From contig WGMX01000054.1 in the NCBI GenBank assembly GCA_016124855.1, forward strand, positions 62,001 to 126,000: DNA of 64,000 bases, written 5' to 3'. The position numbers and the translations under genes are program-made. The stretch comes from Anaerolineaceae bacterium (GTDB lineage: Bacteria; Chloroflexota; Anaerolineae; Aggregatilineales; Phototrophicaceae). Under the pieces are notes generated by a model that had not been told where the DNA came from, searched no databases, and was given only the letters and a program-made list of their open reading frames with translations. Below are positions 34,783-42,718 of this stretch, piece by piece; position 1 is the first letter of the stretch; each line of letters begins with the position of its first letter.

Positions 34783-35799
34783 TTAATGTCCGTTATCGCA
34801 GGGGCCAACCAACTTACCTTCGTTGGGGGCGATCCAGCCAGAACCGACAAAGCCCAAGTTGACGTTGAACCAGCCATCAGCATTGAACTGAATAAAAGGC
34901 ACAGTGAGAAATTCGTTCATACTGCTGACAACTTTGGAATCCCGCGAGGGTTCGGCATAGATGTTGATGAGCGGGCCAATGGATGCCTGCACACTACAAA
35001 TCACTGGTGCAGTCACCTGTCCACAATCGCCTTCAATCGTGACACGGTTGGCGTTGACCCATCCGACAAGCTGCTGCGTTTCGGTCGAGAAGTTGACGGC
35101 GTAACGTCCATCTTGAAGTTTGAAGGTGGGTAGGCCGCCATGTGCGACCAGTATAGCAATGACCGGGGGCAGTCCCTGCGGCGAATTATAAACCTCTAAA
35201 TCGACATCGCCGGCGGTAATCACGCATGGACCTACGCCAGATGGTTTCAAACCGACCACGCCAATTTTAGGAATCGGGGAGGGCGCAAGAGTCGGGGGGA
35301 CGATACCACTCTGGGCACAGCTATCGGGCGTACAGATACACGGCTGCTGTAAATTGACCACTGTGCTGGAAATCCAGCCGCCGTTAACGACGGTTCCGGG
35401 TGCCGCTATTTGATACCAACCACTGCTGGACAAGCGGCTTGCCATGACCCAATTGTTGGCAAGTATAACCCCGATGACGGGAAAGTTGGTTCCCGGCCCA
35501 CTGCGGATATTAGAGGCATCAACATTAGGCACAACCGAACAAATCGCGGCGGGAAGTGGTTGCGTAAGACGATACAGCGGCGTAGCAGTCGGCCCTGAAG
35601 GTATGGGAGCACGGGTGGTTGCGGTTGCAGTGGCAGTAACCGTAGCAGTGACCGTCGGAGTCGCTGTTGTTCGCTGGATCGTAGCGGGTATGGTTGGCAG
35701 TAAGGTAGGCGTAGGATCGACCGTTGTGAGGTTGCAGGCAAGCGGCAGCAGCAAAGCTAGACCGAAGATCAACTTCTGCCATAAAGGCATACGCGACAT
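34783..35799 (-). CDS. SH3b-domain lipoprotein
   Basis: This protein of 338 aa has a lipoprotein signal ending in the lipobox P-L-A-C at about residue 22, then a Thr/Ala-rich linker with a T-V-T-A-T repeat. Three SH3-like modules of about 65 residues follow. The first (residues about 85-150) has the classical N-I-R-S-G-P-G-T-N-F-P-V-I-G pattern; the second and third (about 190-260 and 268-335) are more diverged and each begins with Cys and ends with C-G/C-D, so disulfides are possible. Such proteins bind cell wall or partner peptides outside the membrane. AAGGAG precedes the start with 13 bases of spacing. Confidence 0.82.
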   Translation of the reverse strand: MSRMPLWQKLIFGLALLLPLACNLTTVDPTPTLLPTIPATIQRTTATPTVTATVTATATATTRAPIPSGPTATPLYRLTQPLPAAICSVVPNVDASNIRSGPGTNFPVIGVILANNWVMASRLSSSGWYQIAAPGTVVNGGWISSTVVNLQQPCICTPDSCAQSGIVPPTLAPSPIPKIGVVGLKPSGVGPCVITAGDVDLEVYNSPQGLPPVIAILVAHGGLPTFKLQDGRYAVNFSTETQQLVGWVNANRVTIEGDCGQVTAPVICSVQASIGPLINIYAEPSRDSKVVSSMNEFLTVPFIQFNADGWFNVNLGFVGSGWIAPNEGKLVGPCDNGH

Positions 35800-36205
35800 A
35801 ATATGTGTGACACTCCTTGAGGCTTGAAATGGAATAGTTTAATTATTACGAAATATATGAAGGCCTAGCAACACGCTTTAGTCCTAGCGGAATCTCCGCC
35901 TAATGGCCTATGCGCTGTCATAAAAGAAAGGATAAAGTGTTCAATGTCAGCAAAAGGCGCATTATCGACATGATTTTTTTGTGCAATTTGTATGAACTTT
36001 GAAACACATTTTTGGCTGTTACAAACGGGCAAAAATAGATGTATGTGAAATTGAGTAAATAACCTCAATTGTTGGGCAATGAATTGTTTATCATTAACTG
36101 TATTTAACCTGAATTTCACAACCTACTCATAATTGAACTGTAATTGTGCTATTTGGAATTATCGTTAATTCCGCTTTGCACAAAGTTTGGCCTGTATAAA
36201 AGTTG
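35800..36205. other. AT-rich intergenic region without a supported gene
   Basis: It is rich in A and T with no ribosome site linked to any frame. An 84-codon minus-strand frame at 35865-36119 lacks homologue-like composition and was not called. The region ends in the promoter described next. Confidence 0.4.
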
Positions 36206-36234
36206 TTGACTCTGTGTTTTAAGGTTCGTATACT
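36206..36234 (+). promoter_or_regulatory. Strong sigma70-like promoter
   Basis: TTGACT (36206-36211), a 17-base spacer and TATACT (36229-36234) form the best complete promoter in the window. Predicted transcription starts at about 36241. Confidence 0.75.
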
Positions 36235-36240
36235 GATCGT

Positions 36241-36350
36241 AGAAAAATGAAACAGACACAGAGAACAAAATAACTTTATTAAATAAATTTCTTTCCCTCT
36301 GTGTCAGCCAACCCAACGCCTCGTGATGAACGGGGCGTTTTTTATTTTAT
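36241..36350 (+). ncRNA. Candidate small RNA or attenuating leader
   Basis: Directly downstream of the promoter the transcript would hold a 9-bp stem GACACAGAG/CTCTGTGTC (36255-36263 with 36297-36305) closing a 33-base A/T-rich loop. Then comes an intrinsic terminator: stem 36315-36323 with 36331-36339, followed by TTTTTTATTTTAT. No start codon with a ribosome site lies inside. It is therefore either a small RNA of about 105 nt or a leader that attenuates the S9 peptidase gene starting at 36409. Confidence 0.55.
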
Positions 36351-36408
36351 CCCCTTCGACTACAATCAATTTAAATTGATCTTCCCCAGAGAATGCGGAG
36401 ATTTGCCC

Positions 36409-38376
36409 ATGACAAAAATCACGAAAGCCTACGGGCTGTGGCCCAGCCCGATTTCAGCCCATTCATTAGCCGAGTCGCTCACCCTCACCGATGTTCAGTG
36501 GGATACCACTTCAGAGACATTAGTGTGGCATGAACGACGCGGCGCAAAAGGTGTGCTCGTGGCACAGGCGGGAGAACAGGCAGCGCGAGATTTAACCGAT
36601 GACCAAATGGTGCGTGCGCGTGTGGGGTACGGCGGCGGCGATTTTACGGTCGCACAGGGCAAGGTGTACTTCGCAGGTAACGGTGGACGACTCTATCAAC
36701 AAGATCTGGTTTCTGGCAGCGCCAGCCCGGTTACACCGGCATTTGGGGAGGCAGCAGCGCCGCGTGTTTCAGCGGATGGTCGGTGGCTGCTGTATGTTCA
36801 CAGCTATGAAGGTGTGGATACATTGGCGTTGGTTGACTCGGATGGCAAAAAGTGGCCGCGTAAGTTTGCAGAAGGATTTGACTTTGTCATGCAGCCTGCT
36901 TGGCATCCTGACGGTGAATATGTGGCCTATGTGGCGTGGAATCATCCACAAATGCCGTGGGATGGCGCTGAACTGCGGTTAGTCACCGTTGAATATGACC
37001 GCGACGGTGTTCCGTTTCCAGCGGATACCGTTACCATCGCGGGGAATACCGACACATCCGTATTCCAGCCGGAATTTTCGCCCGACGGTCGTTATCTGGC
37101 TTACGTAAGTGACGCTACGGGCTGGAACCAGTTGTATGTATACGACATCGCGGGCCAAAAACACACTCAATTGACGACGGCTGAATCGGATCATGGGCAG
37201 CCCGCGTGGGTACAGGGGATGCGGGTTTTCGGATGGTCGCCCGACAGCCATCATATCATTTATACCTACAATTTAGAGGGGGCGCGCTACTTAACTCAGC
37301 TTGATATTCGCAAGCCCACCAAAACGAATCTATTGGACGGCTTGGGCGTTTATACAGATTTGACCCATATTGCTATTTCACCGGTCGATGGTCGTGTGGC
37401 TGTGATTGCGTCATCCGCCAAAATTCCTTCACGTATTATCACCTATTCACCTAATATTGCTGATGTACCACCGGTGATTGCCACGCCAAAGAGCGATCCA
37501 CTGAGTATGCAAGTGATTGTGGAAGATGACCCAAGGCAGATTGTCATTCACCGACGTTCCAGCACCGAGAACATACCGACAAGTGCTTTGGCGGCAGCGC
37601 AGGCCATTTCGTGGACAGGACATGACGGCGAATTGGCCTACGGATTGTATTACGCACCGACCAGTGACCAATATGAAGGTATTGGCGCGCCACCTTTGAT
37701 TGTTTATGTACATGGCGGGCCGACATCGCAGGTTATGGCCCGATATTATGGTGAAGTGCAGTTATTTGCGACTAAAGGCTACGCGGTATTGATGGTCAAC
37801 CATCGCGGCGGCACGGGCTATGGTCGCGACTATATGAATAAACTGCGCGGCAATTGGGGTGTTTATGATGTCGAAGATTCAGCTTCGGGCGCGGCCTATC
37901 TCGCGTCGAAAGGATTGGCTGACCCTAAAAAGTTTGTGATCCTCGGTGGCAGTGCGGGCGGTTATACCGTGCTGCAATCCCTTGTAAGCAAACCGGGCTT
38001 CTATAAGGCGGGTGTTTGTTTGTATGGCGTGAGTAACCAATTTGGGTTGGCGATGGATACCCATAAATTCGAAGCGCATTACAGCGATACACTGCTTGGG
38101 CCGCTGCCACAGGCGGCTGATTTGTACCGCGAACGTTCGCCTTTGTTTCATGCCGACAAAATTGTGGATACGATGATTGTCTTTCAAGGGGAAGATGATA
38201 ATGTCGTGCCGCGTAATCAGTCGGATGCCATTGTTGAATCGCTCAAGCAGCGCGGCATCCCACATGAATATCATGTGTATGCCGGCGAAGGGCACGGATG
38301 GCGCAAACCTGAAACCATTGAGCATTATCACAACGCCGTTATCCGGTTTCTAACAGAACATGTTGTATTTGCTTAG
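36409..38376 (+). CDS. S9 family prolyl oligopeptidase-like serine peptidase
   Basis: This protein of 655 aa is arranged as a beta-propeller plus alpha/beta hydrolase. Propeller blades occupy about residues 40-370 (repeated S-P-D-G-R/S-A-D-G-R with Y-V-S/W-L-L). The catalytic domain has the nucleophile in G-G-S-A-G-G-Y near residue 520, Asp in G-E-D-D-N-V-V-P, and His in G-E-G-H-G-W near 633. It is a probable cytosolic oligopeptidase of the acylaminoacyl-peptidase/DPP subgroup, as no export signal is seen. ATG 36409 is taken as the start because GCGGAG lies upstream and the GTG at 36301 lies before the terminator hairpin. Confidence 0.93.
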   Translation: MTKITKAYGLWPSPISAHSLAESLTLTDVQWDTTSETLVWHERRGAKGVLVAQAGEQAARDLTDDQMVRARVGYGGGDFTVAQGKVYFAGNGGRLYQQDLVSGSASPVTPAFGEAAAPRVSADGRWLLYVHSYEGVDTLALVDSDGKKWPRKFAEGFDFVMQPAWHPDGEYVAYVAWNHPQMPWDGAELRLVTVEYDRDGVPFPADTVTIAGNTDTSVFQPEFSPDGRYLAYVSDATGWNQLYVYDIAGQKHTQLTTAESDHGQPAWVQGMRVFGWSPDSHHIIYTYNLEGARYLTQLDIRKPTKTNLLDGLGVYTDLTHIAISPVDGRVAVIASSAKIPSRIITYSPNIADVPPVIATPKSDPLSMQVIVEDDPRQIVIHRRSSTENIPTSALAAAQAISWTGHDGELAYGLYYAPTSDQYEGIGAPPLIVYVHGGPTSQVMARYYGEVQLFATKGYAVLMVNHRGGTGYGRDYMNKLRGNWGVYDVEDSASGAAYLASKGLADPKKFVILGGSAGGYTVLQSLVSKPGFYKAGVCLYGVSNQFGLAMDTHKFEAHYSDTLLGPLPQAADLYRERSPLFHADKIVDTMIVFQGEDDNVVPRNQSDAIVESLKQRGIPHEYHVYAGEGHGWRKPETIEHYHNAVIRFLTEHVVFA

Positions 38377-38403
38377 TGAATATTGCTAGTGGAGATTACG
38401 GCT

Positions 38404-38847
38404 GTGGATAGTTCGTTTCTGCTGGTTGCGCTGATTTTAGTTGGTTTGGTCGGTTATATGGCTTATGCCAAGTTTAGGCGTGACCAGCGGACTTTCGACA
38501 GCTTGTATAAGCCGACGGATGGCGATCTTTTCACTGATGAGGGTGACTTAGAAACTTCCGGCAGTATTTCGTTCACTGGTAAATCAGACTTTATCACTCA
38601 ACGTTTTAGGATGCGTGCCGGAAAATACAAACTCATATACCGATTTCCGACAGACATCAATGTCAAGGTTGAATTATCCAGTGCTGATGAAAGCGATCAC
38701 GAAATCATCGGTATCAAGTGTGGGGAGGGCGAGATTGGATTTACGGTCAGACACGACGATGATTATTTCGCCGAAATTGAACCTGAAATCGATTGTGATT
38801 GGGAAATCGAGATCATCCGGCTAGGTTTACCTTCATCAAGTGGATAA
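38404..38847 (+). CDS. Single-span membrane protein, unknown
   Basis: This protein of 147 aa has an N-terminal membrane helix (about residues 5-24, L-L-V-A-L-I-L-V-G-L-V-G-Y) followed by an acidic soluble domain rich in beta strands (G-S-I-S-F-T-G-K-S and M-R-A-G-K-Y-K-L-I-Y-R-F). The GTG at 38404 is preceded by TGGAGAT; an upstream TTG at 38383 is less likely. The soluble part resembles small extracytoplasmic beta-sandwich sensors, but no family was recognised. It lies 27 bases after the S9 peptidase gene. Its 3' end overlaps the convergent gene by 12 bases. Confidence 0.6.
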   Translation: MDSSFLLVALILVGLVGYMAYAKFRRDQRTFDSLYKPTDGDLFTDEGDLETSGSISFTGKSDFITQRFRMRAGKYKLIYRFPTDINVKVELSSADESDHEIIGIKCGEGEIGFTVRHDDDYFAEIEPEIDCDWEIEIIRLGLPSSSG

Positions 38848-39228
38848 TGGTTCAGCAAGCATGTCCCGCGCTTCATCGAGATTGTCAGCGAAAATAAAGG
38901 GGCGGCCTGCAAGTTTGCTGCCGTAAACTTTGAGAAATCCCTTATAGGCGATTTTGATGAGCGTTCCTGCGCCAATGACGATCTTTTGACCCTCATTAGA
39001 ACGCGCGTCGCCCTGTTCAAATAATTCGCCTGCGCGGGAAATAAAATCCCCCGGTATTCCACCCGCGTCATGAATATCAATGACCAGATGTACGATATGA
39101 GTTTCGCTGGTAATCAATTGATCGGCCTGATGAACGGCTTGATGTAAGTCCTGCCATGTCCAACCGCGCTGGAATACAATCCGCACGATGCGATGGTCGT
39201 TATTATCCCATGCTACGTTAATTTGCAT
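38836..39228 (-). CDS. Unknown STAS/SpoIIAA-like small protein
   Basis: This soluble protein of 130 aa runs I-R-I-V-F-Q-R-G-W-T-W near residue 15 to a helix H-Q-A-D-Q-L-I, then V-H-L-V-I-D-I-H-D-A-G-G-I-P, I-V-I-G-A-G-T-L-I-K and a final helix with A-D-N-L-D-E-A. The alternating pattern and size recall anti-sigma-antagonist (STAS-like) domains. The layout is similar to that of the three paralogues at 23-25 kb but sequence identity is low. GGAGG lies eight bases before the ATG at 39228. Confidence 0.6.
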   Translation of the reverse strand: MQINVAWDNNDHRIVRIVFQRGWTWQDLHQAVHQADQLITSETHIVHLVIDIHDAGGIPGDFISRAGELFEQGDARSNEGQKIVIGAGTLIKIAYKGFLKVYGSKLAGRPFIFADNLDEARDMLAEPLST

Positions 39229-39344
39229 GATTAAATCCTCCATGCTGTATGTTGTAATACGCAGTGTACGTCTGTCTGGTTGCAGCTATAGCACAGAGGA
39301 GTAGACCCTATTGTCCCAAAATTAAGTGGTTGTGTCATCTTGAA

Positions 39345-40154
39345 TTAGCCCGGCATACTGTCTCCTGAGCCTGTGCCAGATTGTATGGTAAAGCTGGCCT
39401 GTGCACCGGTGACGACCGTGCCGTTAATTAGCAGTTCAACACGGTAACTGCCGGGGGTAAACGGAAAGTCCACCGGTTCGGCGTAAAACCAGATGCAGTT
39501 GTTGTTGATGTTATCTTTAGGTGAAAATTCCTGCGATGTGAGCAGGGTGTCACCGAGATACCAGTTTGCGCCCAAGGTGCTGCCAGCGGCGACATTACCA
39601 GCGGTGGCAACCACATAAATCTGCGGCGCATTGGCTGAAAAAGAGGTTACAGAAGCCAGCGCACAATCGTTCGAGCCAACGCCTTCGGCTGTAACAAGGT
39701 TGAACAGTGTTGGCTGCCCGGCGGTTGCTGTAACTGCACCAATCGCGGCATCAATGGTTGATCCGGGTTGGGCAGGGGCGGGCATACTGGTGCCTTCGAC
39801 GATAATGGACTGCTGCCCACCATTACTATTGGGGGCGGGGGCTGTCGCAACCGTCCCCAGCGTAAAAGAGGGATCGGCATTGACTGGATGCAGCGTGACA
39901 TCAATACCGGCTGCTACCAGTGTGCTGGCGAGTTCATCTCGCAGACGATTGGCTTTTGGAATAATCGTCTCGACATATTCTTGTGTTTGTTTCAATTGAT
40001 CTGCTTGAAAGACTGCTGTTACCCGCAAATCGACAATTTGGGTGCTGAGCATGGCATTTTCGGCGACTAAAGTCTGCTGCGCTCCATCACTTGAACAGGC
40101 AGTTACCAGCAGTAAGAGAGCAATTGTGATAATCTGGATATGAGTTGATCGCAT
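39345..40154 (-). CDS. Lipoprotein with coiled-coil and beta domain, unknown
   Basis: This protein of 269 aa has a lipoprotein signal ending in V-T-A-C-S-S at about residue 20. A helical coiled-coil-like stretch (about 25-80) precedes a Gly/Asn/Pro-rich linker. The C-terminal 125 residues form an Ig-like beta domain with a pair of Cys (near 180 and 226) typical of secreted Chloroflexota proteins. ATG 40154 is chosen because AGGAG is just upstream; a longer in-frame start at 40196 lacks one. Function is unknown. Confidence 0.7.
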   Translation of the reverse strand: MRSTHIQIITIALLLLVTACSSDGAQQTLVAENAMLSTQIVDLRVTAVFQADQLKQTQEYVETIIPKANRLRDELASTLVAAGIDVTLHPVNADPSFTLGTVATAPAPNSNGGQQSIIVEGTSMPAPAQPGSTIDAAIGAVTATAGQPTLFNLVTAEGVGSNDCALASVTSFSANAPQIYVVATAGNVAAGSTLGANWYLGDTLLTSQEFSPKDNINNNCIWFYAEPVDFPFTPGSYRVELLINGTVVTGAQASFTIQSGTGSGDSMPG

Positions 40155-40345
40155 CCTAGACTCCTGAATGGTTGACGATACCAGTCTAACAGTCATGATG
40201 AGATGTTCAAGATTGCGTAGCGTAAACGGAGGTTATTTCAGTTAGAGTTCGCCGAGAAGAAAAAATCGCACTATACTCAAGACAAACCTTTAATAATCTG
40301 TCTCTCAGCCTACTGCTTGATCCATTGGCTTTTGCGGAGTGAATT

Positions 40346-41035
40346 ATGACCCAGAAGAGCGCTTCAGGTGCTGTTTCGCGAACAACCCGAAAATGGTATG
40401 ACGATCTGTTTTTCAACCGCCGCCGACCTCATCTGAGGGCACTCCCAATGGAATGGGAAAAGCCAGAAGATGACGATGCTTACCAGAAACTGATTCATGA
40501 TGACGATTTTATATCGCCTAAATACTTTGAAGATGGTGATTTACGCCAGCATCCGATGATTATGCGGGATGCCGAGGATTTGGCGGAATATTTGCTGCCA
40601 ACCTATTTCGAATACAGTCAAAAGTCGAAATACTATCAGGATCGCTTTTATTTCTACCAGTGGATTTTTGTTTTTGGGGCATTTTTGACAACCGTTGCAG
40701 GTTCAATTGCCACGCTCCTTTATATACCACCGGGTTTGTCACCTGCCGCTGCACAGCTTGCTGAACGGTCACAAGATTTGAATAACGTGAACTGGCAGCA
40801 GGTTTTCAGCATTATTACCGCAGCTATCGGCGCAGTGACCGCTTTCTTCACGGCGGTGAGCAACCGGGGTGAGCCGCAAAAACGCTGGGGTAAAACACGG
40901 CGACTGGCCGAAGAACTGCGTATGCATTACTTTACATATCTTTCTCACCTTCCTCCTTATGACACCCCGGAGCGGCTAAAAATTATGCGTCGTAATGTCG
41001 TTGACATCCGCGTGAAGGAGCAGCAAAATGTCTGA
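40346..41035 (+). CDS. DUF4231/SLATT-like 2TM protein, first of pair
   Basis: This protein of 229 aa has an acidic cytoplasmic N-terminus, then E-Y-S-Q-K-S-K-Y-Y-Q-D-R-F-Y-F-Y-Q-W leading into two membrane helices (about 108-132 and 152-176), and a helical C-terminal domain with R-W-G-K-T-R-R-L-A-E-E-L-R. This is the DUF4231 layout, a family grouped with SLATT, the two-helix membrane effectors associated with nucleotide-signalled conflict systems. Members are thought to form pores or sense membrane state; none has a firmly proven biochemical role. The end overlaps the next gene by 8 bases. No SMODS, SLOG or NUDIX gene adjoins it. Confidence 0.75.
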   Translation: MTQKSASGAVSRTTRKWYDDLFFNRRRPHLRALPMEWEKPEDDDAYQKLIHDDDFISPKYFEDGDLRQHPMIMRDAEDLAEYLLPTYFEYSQKSKYYQDRFYFYQWIFVFGAFLTTVAGSIATLLYIPPGLSPAAAQLAERSQDLNNVNWQQVFSIITAAIGAVTAFFTAVSNRGEPQKRWGKTRRLAEELRMHYFTYLSHLPPYDTPERLKIMRRNVVDIRVKEQQNV

Positions 41036-42164
41036 TGCCGATACAAATACTACAGAGCAGCAGCAGGCTGCTGATCCCACAATCGATTTTAAGCAGCAAG
41101 GCTTTGATCGAGACGATGTCGATGTCTTGTATAGAATCTATATTAAAAAGCGCCTTGATTCACAGGCAGGCTTTTACAAGAGCCGCGTGCGTGAAAATAA
41201 TTCGAACGCGAACTTCACCTTTCTTGTGAGTACTGCTGTTATGTCGATTTCGGCGCTGGTGGCGGCAGTGAGTGCTGTTGTAAGCTCACCCTTCTTTTCG
41301 CTACTTTCGGCAATTCTTCCTGCTTTTGCGGCTTTATTGGCGGCATTCCGCCAGCTTTATGGTTGGGAGCGCCAGAGCAGCATTTACCAAGATGCGCTGA
41401 TGGGTCTGGAACGGGTAAAACTTCTAACCCCTGACAAAGACGAAATGCCTACTGCCGATTTGACCACAATTTACCCCAGTATTGTCATGGGTGGTGAAGA
41501 AGTCTTTACGGGCGAAGTAAATCAGTGGGGGCAGTATGTTCAGAATGCTGATAAAAATGCTCAAGAGGAATCGAATGACACCCGAATCACTAACGCCTTA
41601 ATGGGTGATCTGCAATTGTCGGAAGAGCAAATTGCCACGATGCGTAAAATTGTCGCGGCGGCGACATCCAGACCGTCATTTAGTCAACATACGATTACAG
41701 TTGATCCCGAAGAAAGGGGCGCGCTGCCAGCGGGTGTTAGTAATACTGAGCAGGAAGCCGTAACGACTAGCCATATTGATGACCAAACTTTTCAGTCGGC
41801 GGATGCCCCAACAGCCGTAACAACTACGCATACAGAATCGACTGTGGAGGAGCATGTTGTTCCACCGGTCGAGTCTTCAGAAGCTGCTGCATCAGCACAG
41901 GCTGTGGAAACCCAAGCCTCCGCTTCTGAGCCACAAGAACCTGCTCCTGAAGAAATGACCGCCTTAACACCCGGTGCCGAACATGTAGCTGCCCCTCAAG
42001 GCTCTGAAGAAATTGATGCGTTGATGAATCATCAAGAGGCGGCCAATGAACCGCCGCCGCCAGAAGCGGTCAGCTCACTTACGCCCGGTGCGATGCATGT
42101 GGATGCACCCCAAGCCCCGCCGGAAAATCCAGATTTAGAGAAAGACCCTAACGCGAACGGTTAA
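41028..42164 (+). CDS. DUF4231/SLATT-like 2TM protein with long acidic tail, second of pair
   Basis: This protein of 378 aa is coupled to the preceding gene (8-base overlap, AAGGAG inside it). Residues 30-160 repeat the same layout: R-L-D-S-Q-A-G-F-Y-K-S-R-V, two membrane helices (about 63-87 and 89-108), then W-E-R-Q-S-S-I-Y-Q-D-A-L-M-G-L. After residue 160 there is an acidic, Glu/Ala/Pro-rich tail of about 215 residues, likely disordered and cytoplasmic. It contains a direct repeat, L-T-P-G-A-E-H-V-A-A-P-Q and L-T-P-G-A-M-H-V-D-A-P-Q, 49 residues apart. The tail is unusual for the family. The two proteins probably act together. Confidence 0.72.
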   Translation: MSDADTNTTEQQQAADPTIDFKQQGFDRDDVDVLYRIYIKKRLDSQAGFYKSRVRENNSNANFTFLVSTAVMSISALVAAVSAVVSSPFFSLLSAILPAFAALLAAFRQLYGWERQSSIYQDALMGLERVKLLTPDKDEMPTADLTTIYPSIVMGGEEVFTGEVNQWGQYVQNADKNAQEESNDTRITNALMGDLQLSEEQIATMRKIVAAATSRPSFSQHTITVDPEERGALPAGVSNTEQEAVTTSHIDDQTFQSADAPTAVTTTHTESTVEEHVVPPVESSEAAASAQAVETQASASEPQEPAPEEMTALTPGAEHVAAPQGSEEIDALMNHQEAANEPPPPEAVSSLTPGAMHVDAPQAPPENPDLEKDPNANG

Positions 42165-42184
42165 GCAACAGAGTCGGCAAAATA

Positions 42185-42212
42185 AAAACAGCCCGAAACT
42201 TCAGGCTGTTTT
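42185..42212. terminator. Bidirectional terminator after tmRNA and the 2TM pair
   Basis: Stem AAAACAGCC/GGCTGTTTT (42185-42193 with 42204-42212). On the minus strand it is followed by TTATTTTG directly after the tmRNA 3' end. On the plus strand it ends in TTTT 48 bases after the 2TM gene stop. Confidence 0.85.
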
Positions 42213-42218
42213 CGTGTG

Positions 42219-42600
42219 TGGAGGTGACCGGAATTGCACCGGTGTCCAAAAGAATCGTGGACGTGCGTCTACAAGCGTAGCCAATTCTTTGATTTCATCG
42301 CCGGTAGCCCTAACTGGCGAGGTATGCCGACGACTAACCGATAATTTCTTTGGCCTACTTTATCGGTGTGAGTAGAGCCGCACGCTATGATTGATTACGC
42401 CCACCAATCCACCCGCATAGCTACGAGTGGGGTGAACGGTTAGCCCCGCAGGGCTAACACTCTGGCGCTTAGCCTTAGGCGGCTAGCGGAAGAGCGTATG
42501 TGTTATTGTTGGCAGTTAATGCCTTGCCTGTTTTTACGTGGACATGCTCCACGGCTTGCAACACGGACACAGCCTCTCCTGTCGAATCTAGTACACCCCC
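42219..42600 (-). ncRNA. ssrA: tmRNA (transfer-messenger RNA)
   Basis: tmRNA rescues stalled ribosomes by adding a degradation tag. The 5' end GGGGGTG pairs with the 3' CACCTCC to form the 7-bp acceptor stem (plus 42594-42600 with 42220-42226), and the T-arm carries GGTGCAATTCC. The tag reading frame starts at the GCC resume codon (plus 42511-42513) and reads Ala-Asn-Asn-Asn-Thr-Tyr-Ala-Leu-Pro-Leu-Ala-Ala, then TAA at 42475-42477. The Leu-Ala-Ala end is the classic protease signal. Discriminator A at 42219 is followed by CAC, so CCA is not encoded and must be added. The molecule is of the one-piece type, about 382 nt. Confidence 0.95.
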
Positions 42601-42613
42601 GTGTTAAGTAAAT

Positions 42614-42641
42614 ATTATATCAGAAAGTGGAAGGGTGTAAA
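42614..42641 (-). promoter_or_regulatory. tmRNA promoter
   Basis: On the minus strand TTTACA (plus 42636-42641), 16 bases and TGA-TATAAT (plus 42614-42619). It combines a near-consensus -35 and an extended -10. The start would lie a few bases upstream of the mature 5' end, consistent with RNase P trimming. Confidence 0.75.
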
Positions 42642-42718
42642 TCACGCTGTGTCAATAATGCGTTAGAACGCCGCTTAATGTTCGGTATATCGTGGTGTCG
42701 GTAACCCCCTACAAAACA

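Noticed and set aside
35865..36119. 84-codon minus-strand frame after the SH3b lipoprotein gene
   Set aside because: No ribosome site, no recognisable domain, low-complexity AT-rich context.
36206..36305. CRISPR-like repeat reading of the CTCTGTGT strings
   Set aside because: Only inverted arms of a single stem, no regular spacing and no cas genes anywhere in the window.
36301..36408. N-terminal extension of the S9 peptidase from a GTG at 36301
   Set aside because: This GTG is inside the stem of a candidate RNA and before an intrinsic terminator; the ATG at 36409 with GCGGAG is better.
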